From assembly GCF_020181615.1 (NCBI RefSeq), contig NZ_CP084029.1, positions 1,351,043 through 1,415,042 of the forward strand: 64,000 nucleotides of DNA, read 5' to 3'. Source of the stretch: [Mycobacterium] crassicus. GTDB lineage: Bacteria; Actinomycetota; Actinomycetes; Mycobacteriales; Mycobacteriaceae. Both the position numbers and the translations under genes were made by a program. The notes beneath the pieces were generated by a model. The model was not told the origin of the DNA and did not search any database. It saw only the letters and a list, made by a program, of their open reading frames with translations. This document shows positions 49,217 to 57,749 of this stretch, one piece after another (position 1 is the first letter of the stretch; every line of letters starts with the position of its first letter).

Positions 49217-50110
49217 CTATTCGCAGGCGACCCCGTCGCCGTCGCCGTCCAGCCTGGAGCGGTATCCCGGCTGGCCGGCCAGGATCGGCGCCGCGCCGGC
49301 CGCCCGGGCGGCCGCGCAATTCGGGAAGTAGACCTCACCGGGTGGTGCCACAAACGGAACCGGGTCGGCCGGCGGCGGGGGTGGTGGAGGGGATTCCTCG
49401 GCTGGCGGTGGCGGGCCGGCGGCGGATGCGGCGGGGTCCGCGGACAGAATCCGTGCCATCGCGTCGTGCTCGGCCTGGGTGACCCACAGGCCGTAGGCGG
49501 CCTTCACCGCGACGATGCGGGCGACGTAGTCCCATCGGTAGGACTTGTTGGGCGGCAGCCAGGTGGCCGCGTCGCCGTCGCCCTTCTGCTGGTTGATCGG
49601 CCCGCTGGTGGCCTGCAGGTTCAGCGGATCGTTGGCGAAGTTGCGGCGCGTGAGCTCATCCCAGCCCTGGGCACCCTTCTGCCAGGCATCCGACAACGCC
49701 ACGACATGGTCGATCTGCACTGCCTGGGAGGTACCCGGACCGCGTTGGAACGGGATCGCCGTGCCGGTATAGGGATCATTCAAGACACCGGATGCCACTA
49801 CGCAATCGGTGGTACCCGGCTTGATCTCGATGTCGACCAGGTCGCGGCGCAGGATGTCGTTGCGGGTGTCGCAGCCGTTGTGCCCTCCGGGCACCGTCAC
49901 GTCGTCGCTCCAGGCCTGGCCGAACAGTGCGCGCGAGTAGCCGGTCTTGGGAGCGCGGCCCTTGATCGGCAGGGCGTCGAGCATGGCCACGACGGCGGAC
50001 CCGTCGGCGGCACCGACCGGCACCGGATCGGCGGCGGCGGCCGGTGCGAGCAGCAGCGCTGCCGTCACCACGGCGACGAAGCCCTGCCACCTGGGTCGCT
50101 GGTCGACCAC
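49217..50110 (-). CDS. Secreted HNH (DUF1524) nuclease-like protein with Excalibur domain
   Basis: 297 residues from GTG 50110. The signal peptide covers about 1-27 (FVAVVTAALLLAPAAAADP). The middle domain (about 55-205) is GmrSD/DUF1524-like: GGHNGCDTRNDILRRDL, then the HNH core QIDHVVALSDAWQKGA (His135), NFANDPLNLQATSG and NQQKGDGDAATWLP. A Pro-rich linker (about 218-250) precedes a C-terminal Excalibur calcium-binding domain (about 258-297) with VYFPNCAAARAAGAAP and DGDGDGVACE. This architecture suggests an exported Ca-dependent nuclease, perhaps for nutrient DNA. Activity is inferred. Confidence 0.82.
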   Translation of the reverse strand: MVDQRPRWQGFVAVVTAALLLAPAAAADPVPVGAADGSAVVAMLDALPIKGRAPKTGYSRALFGQAWSDDVTVPGGHNGCDTRNDILRRDLVDIEIKPGTTDCVVASGVLNDPYTGTAIPFQRGPGTSQAVQIDHVVALSDAWQKGAQGWDELTRRNFANDPLNLQATSGPINQQKGDGDAATWLPPNKSYRWDYVARIVAVKAAYGLWVTQAEHDAMARILSADPAASAAGPPPPAEESPPPPPPPADPVPFVAPPGEVYFPNCAAARAAGAAPILAGQPGYRSRLDGDGDGVACE

Positions 50111-50122
50111 GGCACCTCCATT

Positions 50123-50184
50123 CCCGGCGGTTCAGCGAGGCTCGACGAAGGAGAGGCGAAGCTGGAACCGCCGCATGAACCCGG
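50123..50184 (+). repeat. Interspersed stem-loop repeat, copy 2
   Basis: 62 bp, the most complete copy. Arms GGCGGTTCAGC and GCTGGAACCGCC pair with one bulge around the conserved core GACGAAGGAGAGGCGAA. It lies in the intergenic region between the secreted nuclease and psuG, upstream of both. Confidence 0.75.
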
Positions 50185-50250
50185 CGAACAGTCGCGGACG
50201 CTACCAGCCTGCCCCGACAGGATCGGCGCGTCCTGACCCATCCGGCGCAA

Positions 50251-50256
50251 TAGTCT
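50251..50256 (+). promoter_or_regulatory. Leaderless-type -10 box (TAGTCT)
   Basis: TAGTCT is 6 nt before ATG 50263. Confidence 0.5.
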
Positions 50257-50262
50257 GAACAG

Positions 50263-51162
50263 ATGCGCATCCATCCCGAAGTCGCCGATGCGCTGGCCGC
50301 CGGCCGGCCGGTAGTCGCGCTGGAGAGCACGATCATCAGTCACGGTCTGCCGCGCCCGGACAACCTGCGCATCGCCCGCGAGATCGAGCAAGCTGTACGC
50401 GCCGGCGGCGCCGTCCCCGCCACCATCGCACTCATCGACGGCCAGCCGCAGATCGGTCTCGACGATGAGGCGCTGCATCGCATCGCCACCGGCGGCACGG
50501 CGATCAAGGTCAGCGTCCGCGAGATCGCCATGCTGGCCGCCGTGGGCGGGGACGGTGCGACCACGGTCGCCGCGACCGCGCACCTGGCGGCGGCGGCCGG
50601 TATCACGGTGTTCGCCACCGGCGGGTTGGGCGGTGTGCACCGCGGCGCACGGGACAACTACGACGAGTCCGCGGACCTGACTACGCTGTCGCGCACGCCG
50701 GTGCTGGTGGTGTGTTCGGGGGTCAAGTCGATACTGGACATCGGCGCGACGTTGGAGCGGTTGGAGACGCTGTCGGTGGGGGTGATCGGCTACCGCACCG
50801 ACCGCTTCCCGGCCTTCTACCTCGCCGACTCCGGCTACCCGGTCGACTGGTGGGTCCAGACCCCGAAGCAGGCCGCCGCGGTGCTGCGCGCCCGCGACCG
50901 ACTGGCGACCGACGGTTACGGGCTGGTGTTGGCCAATCCGATCCCCGCCGACGCCGAACTGGACCGCGAACTGCACGACCGGGTGCTGGCCGAGGGATTG
51001 GCCGCCGCCAAGGTGGCCGGGGTACGCGGCAAGGACGTCACCCCGTTCCTGCTCGACCACTTCCACCGCGGAACACACGGTGCATCGGTGGCCGCCAACG
51101 TCGCACTGGTGCTGGCCAATGCCCGGCTGGCAGCGGAGATCGCTGTTGCTTATACGGACTGA
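50263..51162 (+). CDS. psuG: Pseudouridine-5'-phosphate glycosidase
   Basis: 299 residues, near-complete family length. It reversibly cleaves pseudouridine 5'-phosphate to uracil and ribose 5-phosphate. Family signatures are VVALESTIISHGLPRPDN, ATIALIDGQPQIGL, FATGGLGGVHRGA, VCSGVKSILDIGATLERLET and VGVIGYRTDRFPAFY, with the catalytic Lys in GVKSILD. The C-terminal TPFLLDHFHRGTHG is family-typical. Pseudouridine kinase (PsuK) and a transporter, the usual partners, are not adjacent. It may scavenge modified nucleotides from RNA turnover or from DNA/RNA released by the neighbouring secreted nuclease-like protein (inference). Confidence 0.9.
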   Translation: MRIHPEVADALAAGRPVVALESTIISHGLPRPDNLRIAREIEQAVRAGGAVPATIALIDGQPQIGLDDEALHRIATGGTAIKVSVREIAMLAAVGGDGATTVAATAHLAAAAGITVFATGGLGGVHRGARDNYDESADLTTLSRTPVLVVCSGVKSILDIGATLERLETLSVGVIGYRTDRFPAFYLADSGYPVDWWVQTPKQAAAVLRARDRLATDGYGLVLANPIPADAELDRELHDRVLAEGLAAAKVAGVRGKDVTPFLLDHFHRGTHGASVAANVALVLANARLAAEIAVAYTD

Positions 51163-51215
51163 GTCCGGGTGATCGCGCAGCAGCGCGAGGCGCCGTAGCG
51201 GCGGATGCTGGTGGT

Positions 51216-52847
51216 ATGGACGTGATCACCGAGGTACCCCCGCCGGTGAACGAGCCGGTCCGCGATTACGCGCCGGACTCCGCCGAGCGTTTGGGGCTGC
51301 GCACCGCACTGGTCGAGTTGGCAGAGGAGACCCGAGAGCTGCCGCATGTCATCGACGGCAGGCACCGGATGGGCGATGGGGAAGTGATCGAGGTCGTCCA
51401 GCCGCACCGACACCACTCCCGGCTGGGGACACTGACCAACGCCACCCACGCCGACGCGGCGGCAGCGGTCGAGGCCGCAATGGCCGCGAGAAGGCACTGG
51501 GCGGCAACACCGTTCGACGAGCGTGCCGCGATCTTCCTGCGGGCCGCCGAGCTGTTGGCCGGGCCCTGGCGCGAGAGGCTGTCGGCGGCCACCATGCTGG
51601 GGCAGTCCAAGACGGTGTACCAGGCCGAGATCGACGCGGCGTGCGAACTCATCGACTTCTGGCGGTTCAACGTGGCATTCGCGGCGAAGATCCTGGCGCA
51701 GCAGCCGATCAGTGGTCGCGGGGTGTGGAACCGCACTGACTATCGGCCGTTGGACGGCTTCGTCTATGCGATCACCCCGTTCAACTTCTCCTCGATCGCC
51801 GGCAACCTGCCGACGGCGCCGGCGCTGATGGGCAACACCGTGATCTGGAAGCCGTCGATCACCCAGACGCTGGCCGCATATCTGACGATGGAGCTGTTGG
51901 AAGCCGCCGGGCTGCCGCCGGGCGTGATCAACCTGCTCACCGGTGACGGATACGCGGTCTCCGAAGTGCTGCTGGCTGATTCGCGGCTGGCCGGGATCCA
52001 TTTCACCGGGTCGACGGCGACCTTCCGCAGCCTATGGCGCCAGGTCGGGGCCAATATCGACAACTACGCGAGCTATCCGCGACTGGTGGGGGAGACCGGC
52101 GGGAAGGACTTCGTGGTCGCGCACGCCTCGGCGCGGCCGGACGTGTTGCGAACGGCGCTGATCCGCGGCGCCTTCGACTATCAGGGGCAGAAGTGCTCGG
52201 CCGCCTCGCGGGCATTCATTCCCCGCTCGGTGTGGCAGCGCATGGGCGACGACTTGCTGGCCGCGACCGCGGAGCTGAGCTACGGCGACATCACCGACCT
52301 GTCCAATTTCGGTGGTGCGCTGATCGATGAGAGGGCATTCGCCAAGAACGTCGCCGCCATCGAGCGCGCCAAGGCCACCGCCGGGCTCACCATCGCGGTC
52401 GGCGGCGAATACTACGACGGCGTCGGCTACTTCGTGCGGCCCACCGTGCTGCTCTGCGACGATCCGACCGACGAGGCGCTGCGCCGGGAGTACTTCGGGC
52501 CGCTGCTGTCGGTCTACGTCTATCCCGACGACCAGTACGAGGACGTGCTGGGCATCGTTGACACCGGATCGATGTATGCGCTGACCGGCGCGGTGATCGC
52601 CGACGACCGCAGCGCTGTTGCGACCGCACAGCAACGGCTGCGGTTCGCGGCCGGCAACTTCTACATCAACGACAAACCCACCGGCGCGGTGGTCGCCCAG
52701 CAGCCGTTCGGCGGGTCACGCGGCTCGGGAACCAATGACAAAGCCGGGTCGGTGCTGAACCTGTTGCGCTGGACGTCGGCCCGATCGATCAAGGAGACCT
52801 TCGACCCGGCTGTCGACCATGTCTATCCACACATGGCCTTACCGTGA
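51216..52847 (+). CDS. rocA: 1-pyrroline-5-carboxylate dehydrogenase
   Basis: 543 residues from ATG 51216, the length I recall for Rv1187. It is an aldehyde dehydrogenase superfamily enzyme of the group-4 P5C dehydrogenase type and oxidises glutamate-semialdehyde to glutamate with NAD+. The general base Glu293 lies in VGETGGKDFVVAH, the nucleophile Cys327 in GQKCSAASRAF, and the C-terminal FYINDKPTGAVVAQQPFGGS contains the P5CDH signature. Proline dehydrogenase, which in M. tuberculosis directly follows rocA, is not present here; a cytochrome oxidase gene follows instead. Confidence 0.93.
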   Translation: MDVITEVPPPVNEPVRDYAPDSAERLGLRTALVELAEETRELPHVIDGRHRMGDGEVIEVVQPHRHHSRLGTLTNATHADAAAAVEAAMAARRHWAATPFDERAAIFLRAAELLAGPWRERLSAATMLGQSKTVYQAEIDAACELIDFWRFNVAFAAKILAQQPISGRGVWNRTDYRPLDGFVYAITPFNFSSIAGNLPTAPALMGNTVIWKPSITQTLAAYLTMELLEAAGLPPGVINLLTGDGYAVSEVLLADSRLAGIHFTGSTATFRSLWRQVGANIDNYASYPRLVGETGGKDFVVAHASARPDVLRTALIRGAFDYQGQKCSAASRAFIPRSVWQRMGDDLLAATAELSYGDITDLSNFGGALIDERAFAKNVAAIERAKATAGLTIAVGGEYYDGVGYFVRPTVLLCDDPTDEALRREYFGPLLSVYVYPDDQYEDVLGIVDTGSMYALTGAVIADDRSAVATAQQRLRFAAGNFYINDKPTGAVVAQQPFGGSRGSGTNDKAGSVLNLLRWTSARSIKETFDPAVDHVYPHMALP

Positions 52848-52899
52848 CGCGTACGTCGGTGTTCTGAACTCCACACCCGCCGCGCAGATTTCGCGTACC

Positions 52900-53004
52900 A
52901 TGGGCCTCTATAACCGCTGGTCTGACCGGCACATCCCGCCGGTGGGCTACGAGTTCGGCGGGAGGCGGTCTATGGCCGATGTGCTGGGCCGAGGCGCTGC
53001 GTGA
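52900..53004 (+). CDS. Possible 34-aa leader peptide overlapping ctaD
   Basis: ATG 52900 opens [19 protein letters not shown] then [15 protein letters not shown]. It stops at TGA 53002-53004, which overlaps the ctaD GTG start (GTGA), the usual sign of translational coupling. GGGAGG lies inside this frame rather than close to GTG 53001, so ctaD translation may depend on it. Not recognised. It could also be chance; the 152-bp gap after rocA has no other content. Confidence 0.3.
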   Translation: MGLYNRWSDRHIPPVGYEFGGRRSMADVLGRGAA

Positions 53005-54710
53005 GTATCGCGGCCCTCCCGCTCAAAGACCTACTGCCGAGGCGGCCGTACCCGGCCAGAGTCGGCCCGCGAGGGGCGTTGGTCTACCGGCTCATCACCA
53101 CCACCGACCACAAGCTGATCGGCATCCTGTACATGGTGACGACGTTCGGCTTCTTCCTGGCCGGCGGTCTGATGGCACTGCTGATGCGCACCGAACTTGC
53201 CGCGCCGGGCATGCAGTTCCTGTCCACCGAGCAGTACAACCAGCTGTTCACCATGCACGGCACGATCATGTTGCTGCTCTATGCCACCCCCATCGTGTTC
53301 GGCTTCGCCAACCTGGTGCTGCCGCTGCAGATCGGCGCCCCCGACGTGGCGTTCCCGCGGCTCAACGCCTTCAGTTACTGGCTGTTTCTGTTCGGCGGCC
53401 TGACCGTGATGGCCGGGTTCCTGGCGCCGGGCGGCGCCGCCGACTTCGGCTGGACCGCCTACACCCCGCTGAGCACCGCGGCCCACTCGGCGGGTGCGGG
53501 CGGCGACCTGTGGATCATGGGCCTGGTGGTCGCGGGCCTGGGCACCATCCTGGGCGCGGTCAACATGATCACCACCGTGGTCTGCATGCGCGCCCCCGGT
53601 ATGACCATGTTCCGGATGCCGATCTTCACCTGGAACACCCTGATCACCTCGATCATGGTGCTGATCGTCTTCCCGCTGCTGACCGCGGCACTGCTGGGGC
53701 TGGCGGCCGAACGGCACCTGGGCGCACACATCTACGACGCCGCGAACGGCGGAGTGCTGTTGTGGCAGCACCTGTTCTGGTACTTCGGCCACCCCGAGGT
53801 GTATATCGTCGCGTTGCCGTTCTTCGGCATCGTCACCGAGATCTTCCCGGTGTTCTCGCGCAAGCCGGTGTTCGGCTACACCCAGATGGTGTACGCGACG
53901 ATGAGCATCGCCGGCCTGTCTACCGCGGTGTGGGCGCACCACATGTTTGCCACCGGTGCGGTGCTGCTGCCCTTCTTCGCCATCATGAGCTACATGATCG
54001 CGGTGCCCACCGGGCTCAAGTTCTTCAACTGGATCGGCACCATGTGGAAGGGCCAACTGACTTTTGAGACACCGATGCTGTTCTCGATCGGTTTCGCGGT
54101 GACGTTTCTGGCCGGTGGCCTGACCGGGGTGATGCTGGCCAGCCCGCCGCTGGACTTCCACGTCCACGACACCTATTTCGTGGTGGCGCATTTCCACTAC
54201 GTGCTGTTCGGCACCATCGTGTTCTCGACGTTCGCCGGCATCTACTACTGGTTCCCGAAGATGACCGGCCGCTTGCTCGACGAGCGATTGGGCAAGCTGC
54301 ACTTCTGGTTGACGTTCATCGGGTTCCACACCACCTTCCTGATCCAGCACTGGCTGGGCAACATGGGTATGCCGCGTCGTTACGCCGACTACCTGCCCAC
54401 CGATGGCTTCCAGTCCCTGAACACCGTCTCCACGGTGGGGGCTTTCATCCTGGGCGTGTCGATGATCGTGTTCACCTGGAACGTCTTCAAGAGCTGGCGC
54501 TACGGCGAGGTCGTCACGGTCGACGACCCGTGGGGTTACGGCAACTCGCTGGAGTGGGCCACCAGCTGCCCGCCGCCGCGGCACAACTTCACCGAGCTGC
54601 CCCGGATCCGTTCGGAGCGACCGGCATTCGAGATGCATTACCCGCACATGGTGCCGCGACTGCGCGCCGAGATACATGTCAGGCATCGCGATGGCATCCC
54701 CGCCCACTGA
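53001..54710 (+). CDS. ctaD: Cytochrome c oxidase subunit I (aa3-type)
   Basis: 569 residues, twelve transmembrane helices. The haem-copper oxidase catalytic subunit reduces O2 to water and pumps protons. His ligands are visible in [10 protein letters not shown] (haem a), [18 protein letters not shown] (Cu-B His and the cross-linked Tyr), WAHHMFATG (Cu-B pair) and [12 protein letters not shown] (haems a3 and a). The K-channel region [12 protein letters not shown] is present. No ctaC, ctaE or qcr genes are near, as is also usual for mycobacterial ctaD. The locus (between rocA and fadD36) differs from the one I recall for Rv3043c, so this may be a second copy. Confidence 0.9.
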   Translation: MSIAALPLKDLLPRRPYPARVGPRGALVYRLITTTDHKLIGILYMVTTFGFFLAGGLMALLMRTELAAPGMQFLSTEQYNQLFTMHGTIMLLLYATPIVFGFANLVLPLQIGAPDVAFPRLNAFSYWLFLFGGLTVMAGFLAPGGAADFGWTAYTPLSTAAHSAGAGGDLWIMGLVVAGLGTILGAVNMITTVVCMRAPGMTMFRMPIFTWNTLITSIMVLIVFPLLTAALLGLAAERHLGAHIYDAANGGVLLWQHLFWYFGHPEVYIVALPFFGIVTEIFPVFSRKPVFGYTQMVYATMSIAGLSTAVWAHHMFATGAVLLPFFAIMSYMIAVPTGLKFFNWIGTMWKGQLTFETPMLFSIGFAVTFLAGGLTGVMLASPPLDFHVHDTYFVVAHFHYVLFGTIVFSTFAGIYYWFPKMTGRLLDERLGKLHFWLTFIGFHTTFLIQHWLGNMGMPRRYADYLPTDGFQSLNTVSTVGAFILGVSMIVFTWNVFKSWRYGEVVTVDDPWGYGNSLEWATSCPPPRHNFTELPRIRSERPAFEMHYPHMVPRLRAEIHVRHRDGIPAH

Positions 54711-55152
54711 CCCCGGCGGGCCGCCGCCGCAGTCGAAGCGCGGCGGCGGGGTGCAGGTGGCGTCAGCGGTGATCCGGGTGTCGAACCTGAGCCGCTCGGT
54801 CCGGTTCTACTGCGACGTCTTCGGGTTCCGGGTCGCGCTTCGGGAGAACGATGTGGCTCTGCTGGTGTCGCCGAGTGGATTTCAGCTCTACCTGAACTCG
54901 ATCGATCCGTCCCGGCGGCACGATCGGGGCACCATCGGCGTCGAATTCCTGATGTGGGCCACCGACAGTCGAGACGAACTGGAGGCTATCGAGCAACGCC
55001 TGCGCGGACATGACCCCGCGGTGTTCACCCACGTCGACAACGGTGTGACCTTCGTGGAGGGCTGCGATCCCGACCGGATCCGGGTGGTCGTCGCCTATCC
55101 CAGCCCCGACCACCTGCCGAGGCGGGTGGTCGCCTCCGCGCTGCGCGGCTGA
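54691..55152 (+). CDS. VOC (glyoxalase/bleomycin-resistance) superfamily protein
   Basis: 153 residues from ATG 54691, overlapping the 3' end of ctaD by 20 bp. ATG 54676 is an alternative. One VOC domain: [40 protein letters not shown], then [14 protein letters not shown] and [16 protein letters not shown]. The classic metal ligands (H..E) are mostly replaced: the first position is V and the final segment lacks a clear Glu. It is more likely a binding protein than a dioxygenase. Overlap with ctaD implies co-expression. Function unknown. Confidence 0.7.
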   Translation: MASPPTDPGGPPPQSKRGGGVQVASAVIRVSNLSRSVRFYCDVFGFRVALRENDVALLVSPSGFQLYLNSIDPSRRHDRGTIGVEFLMWATDSRDELEAIEQRLRGHDPAVFTHVDNGVTFVEGCDPDRIRVVVAYPSPDHLPRRVVASALRG

Positions 55153-55162
55153 TCGGCGTCGG

Positions 55163-55852
55163 TCAGTCCCTGGTGATCTTGGCGATGCACATCTCCGGCT
55201 CGACGAACGGTTCCAGCTTGGCGTCGGCGCCGTCGCCGTTGAGCAGTCCGCGCAGCAGGCCCAAGTGCATGCCGCAGCTGACCTCCGGGTGCGACCGTGC
55301 CAAGTCGCGGACCGGGCAGGCGTGCAGGCGGATGGCGCACTCGCGCCGGCCGTCGCGATTGACGGACATGGTCAGTTCCGGGCCGAAGCCCATCCGCTCG
55401 AAGATCCCGGCGATCCGGTCGGCTTCGTCATCGGAATCACCGTCTGGGCCGGGCCGGTCGGATTCGGCCGCGGAATCATCGCTGGCCAGAATCCGGTCGG
55501 CCCAGCGCCGGCCGGCCCGTTCGGCACGCTCCCGGCGTTCGGCGACGGTGTCACCGAGTTCCATCGCGAGAATCTCCGCAAGGCTGCGGTAGTCCAACCG
55601 GTCGCGAACGGCGACGTAACCGGTACGGGGGCGCCCTACACCGTCGCGCTTGATTCGGGTCCGTGCCACCGAACCGTCCTCGCACAACGCATCAAGGTGG
55701 AACCGCACCGTGGTGACGTGCAGGCTCATCCGGGTGGCGATCTCGGCGGCGTCGACCGCGCCATCGGCCTCGCCGACTAACCGCAGTACACGTTCCCGCT
55801 GTTGGTTGCGAGGCAGTCGCTGACTGCGAACCCCGCGGCGTTGGTCGAGCAT
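55163..55852 (-). CDS. HTH regulator with four conserved cysteines (COG2345/SufR-like)
   Basis: 229 residues. The N-terminal winged helix (about 15-80) has QRERVLRLVGEA, MSLHVTTVRFHLDALCEDGS and RDGVGRPRTGYV. An acidic linker (about 120-147) precedes the C-terminal domain with Cys172, Cys179, Cys193 and Cys222 (RRECAIRLHACPVRDLA, EVSCGMHLG and VEPEMCIAKI). This layout matches ArsR-like COG2345 regulators that bind a [4Fe-4S] cluster and sense iron or redox state. An AT-rich patch (55879-55898, containing TTAA-N4-TTAA) 27-46 bp upstream is a candidate operator. It is convergent with the ctaD-VOC unit. Confidence 0.78.
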   Translation of the reverse strand: MLDQRRGVRSQRLPRNQQRERVLRLVGEADGAVDAAEIATRMSLHVTTVRFHLDALCEDGSVARTRIKRDGVGRPRTGYVAVRDRLDYRSLAEILAMELGDTVAERRERAERAGRRWADRILASDDSAAESDRPGPDGDSDDEADRIAGIFERMGFGPELTMSVNRDGRRECAIRLHACPVRDLARSHPEVSCGMHLGLLRGLLNGDGADAKLEPFVEPEMCIAKITRD

Positions 55853-55972
55853 CGATGCACCTCCTGGCCGTCCGCCCGCTAAATTAATGGTTTAAATTCG
55901 TTCGCGCCAGTCCTGAGGGTTCGTACCGTTGCCGTCGTTGATGTGCTGAGGCCGGCTCGGACGCACACCCGG

Positions 55973-55978
55973 TAACGT
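55973..55978 (+). promoter_or_regulatory. Leaderless-type -10 box (TAACGT)
   Basis: TAACGT is 7 nt before GTG 55986. Confidence 0.5.
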
Positions 55979-55985
55979 CGATCGA

Positions 55986-57428
55986 GTGCTGCTGCCTTCG
56001 CTGGTCTCCGCCGCCGACGATATCGCCGATGCGGTGCGCATCGACAACACTCTACTTAGTCGAGGTGAACTAATTGCGGCATCGGCCGGGGTGTCCGACG
56101 ATCTCGGGGGTGCGCGGCGCGTCGCGGTGTTAGCCAGCCCGACGGCGTCGACCGTGCTGGCGGTCACCGGCTGTCTGCTCGCCGGGGTGCCGATCGTGCC
56201 GGTTCCCGCCGACGTCGGGGTCGCCGAACGCGCGCATATCCTGCGGGACTCCGGTGCGCAGGCCTGGCTGGGGGATCGGCCCGATGACCTCGCGGGTCTG
56301 CCGCACATTCCGGTGCGCCGAGGCACCGGGGCGTCGCAGCGCCCGGCCGAACCGTCGGGTTCATCCGGCGGTCCCGGCTTCGCCTCTCCGGACGACACCG
56401 CGCTGATCATCTACACCTCCGGTACCACCGGGCCGCCCAAGGGCGTTCAGTTGAGCGGGCGGGCGCTGGCGGCCGACCTCGACGCGCTGGCCGAGGCCTG
56501 GCAGTGGAACGCCGACGACGTGCTGGTTCACGGCCTGCCGCTCTATCACGTACACGGCCTGGTGCTGGGACTGCTGGGTTCGCTGCGAGTCGGAAACCGC
56601 TTCGTACACACCGGCAAACCCACCCCGGAGGCCTATGCCGCCGCCGGCGGCTCGCTGTATTTCGGGGTGCCCACGGTGTGGTCGAGGGTGGTGGCCGACA
56701 CGTCCGCCGCCGAGGCACTGCGCACCGCCCGGCTGCTGGTGTCAGGCAGTGCCGCGCTGCCGGTTCCGGTGTTCGACCGACTCGTCGCGCTCACCGGTCA
56801 TGCGCCTATCGAGCGGTACGGCAGCACCGAGTCGCTGATCACGCTGAGCACCCGGGTGGACGGCGAGCGCCGGCCCGGCTGGGTGGGCAAGCCGCTGCGC
56901 GGTGTGCAGACCCGGCTCGTCGACGAAGACGGCGGCGCGGTGCCGCATGACGGAGCGACCATCGGACGGCTCGCGGTGCGCGGACCGACCCTGTTCAACG
57001 GGTACCTCAACCGGCCGGAGGCCACCGCGGAGGCCTTCGACGCCGACGGCTGGTATCGCACCGGGGACGTGGCGGTCATCGACGCCGACGGGATGCACCG
57101 CATCGTCGGCCGCGAGTCGGTCGACCTGATCAAGACCGGCGGTTTCCGGGTCGGCGCCGGCGAGATCGAGACCGCGCTGCTGGGCCATCCCGGGGTGGCG
57201 GAGGTGGCCGTCGTCGGCCTGCCCGATGAGGACTTGGGGCAGCGCATCGTCGCGTTCGTGGTCGGCTCCCCGGCCGGTGAGGCGCCGCCCGATGAGCTGA
57301 TCGACTATGTGGCGCGACAGCTTTCGGTTCACAAGCGGCCGCGCGAGGTGCGGATGGTGGATGCGCTGCCGCGCAACGCGATGGGAAAGGTCCTCAAGAA
57401 GGCATTGCTGGAAGTAGGCTCGCGCTAG
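55986..57428 (+). CDS. fadD36: Acyl-CoA synthetase (FadD36-like)
   Basis: 480 residues of the ANL superfamily. It activates a carboxylic acid through an acyl-adenylate to its CoA ester. The AMP-binding P-loop YTSGTTGPPKG is at 143-153, the A5 motif is ERYGSTESLIT, A7 is DGWYRTGDVAVID, A8 is GRESVDLIKTGGFRVGAGEIE, and the C-terminal Lys lies in RNAMGKVLKK. It lines up well with my recollection of Rv1193 (FadD36), except for about nine extra residues at 124-133 (GSSGGPGFA). These coincide with the reversed repeat copy at 56356-56389. The insert sits in a surface loop before the P-loop and keeps the frame. Substrate unknown. Confidence 0.85.
   Translation: MLLPSLVSAADDIADAVRIDNTLLSRGELIAASAGVSDDLGGARRVAVLASPTASTVLAVTGCLLAGVPIVPVPADVGVAERAHILRDSGAQAWLGDRPDDLAGLPHIPVRRGTGASQRPAEPSGSSGGPGFASPDDTALIIYTSGTTGPPKGVQLSGRALAADLDALAEAWQWNADDVLVHGLPLYHVHGLVLGLLGSLRVGNRFVHTGKPTPEAYAAAGGSLYFGVPTVWSRVVADTSAAEALRTARLLVSGSAALPVPVFDRLVALTGHAPIERYGSTESLITLSTRVDGERRPGWVGKPLRGVQTRLVDEDGGAVPHDGATIGRLAVRGPTLFNGYLNRPEATAEAFDADGWYRTGDVAVIDADGMHRIVGRESVDLIKTGGFRVGAGEIETALLGHPGVAEVAVVGLPDEDLGQRIVAFVVGSPAGEAPPDELIDYVARQLSVHKRPREVRMVDALPRNAMGKVLKKALLEVGSR
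56356..56389 (-). repeat. Interspersed repeat, copy 3 (partial, inside fadD36)
   Basis: 34 bp whose reverse complement reads GGAGAGGCGAAGCCGGGACC followed by GCCGGATGAACCCG. It matches the right half of copies 1 and 2 with three or four differences. It is in frame in the fadD36-like gene and accounts for an apparent loop insertion. Confidence 0.7.
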
Positions 57429-57461
57429 CGCGACTCGCAACCAGAAGGGTGGGCCCTGTCC

Positions 57462-57749
57462 ATGACGCGATTCAGCCTCGCCGTACTCGCCGGCCTCGCC
57501 ACCGCGGCCTTCGCACTCGGCGGATGCTCGACCGTGGAGAAGATCACCAACAAGGGCGGCGACACCAGTTGCCAGGAGTTCAACGGCCAGGACAACGACA
57601 AGCAGCGGTCCGCGGTGTCGAAGATGCTCAAGGACAAGAACGGCAACGAGCCGTCCAACATGGAGCTGTCCGCGACGCGGGTGGCGGTCAGCGCCTTCTG
57701 CAAGACCATCGGCAAGGACAGCAGCAAGATCAGCGAGGCGATGCTGTAG
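57462..57749 (+). CDS. Small lipoprotein of unknown function (HdeA-like layout)
   Basis: 95 residues. The lipoprotein signal MTRFSLAVLAGLATAAFALG ends with lipobox LGGC (Cys about 22). The mature part has SCQEFNGQDNDKQRSAVSK and SAFCKTIGKDSSK: two Cys about 40 apart flanking charged helices, which resembles the fold pattern of the acid-stress chaperone HdeA. That assignment rests on pattern only. The stop overlaps the convergent tetR gene by 20 bp. Confidence 0.65.
   Translation: MTRFSLAVLAGLATAAFALGGCSTVEKITNKGGDTSCQEFNGQDNDKQRSAVSKMLKDKNGNEPSNMELSATRVAVSAFCKTIGKDSSKISEAML

Noticed and set aside
55879..55898. AT-rich patch as a perfect palindrome operator
   Set aside because: TTAA-N4-TTAA is present but the wider sequence is not a good inverted repeat; mentioned only as a candidate in the regulator entry.
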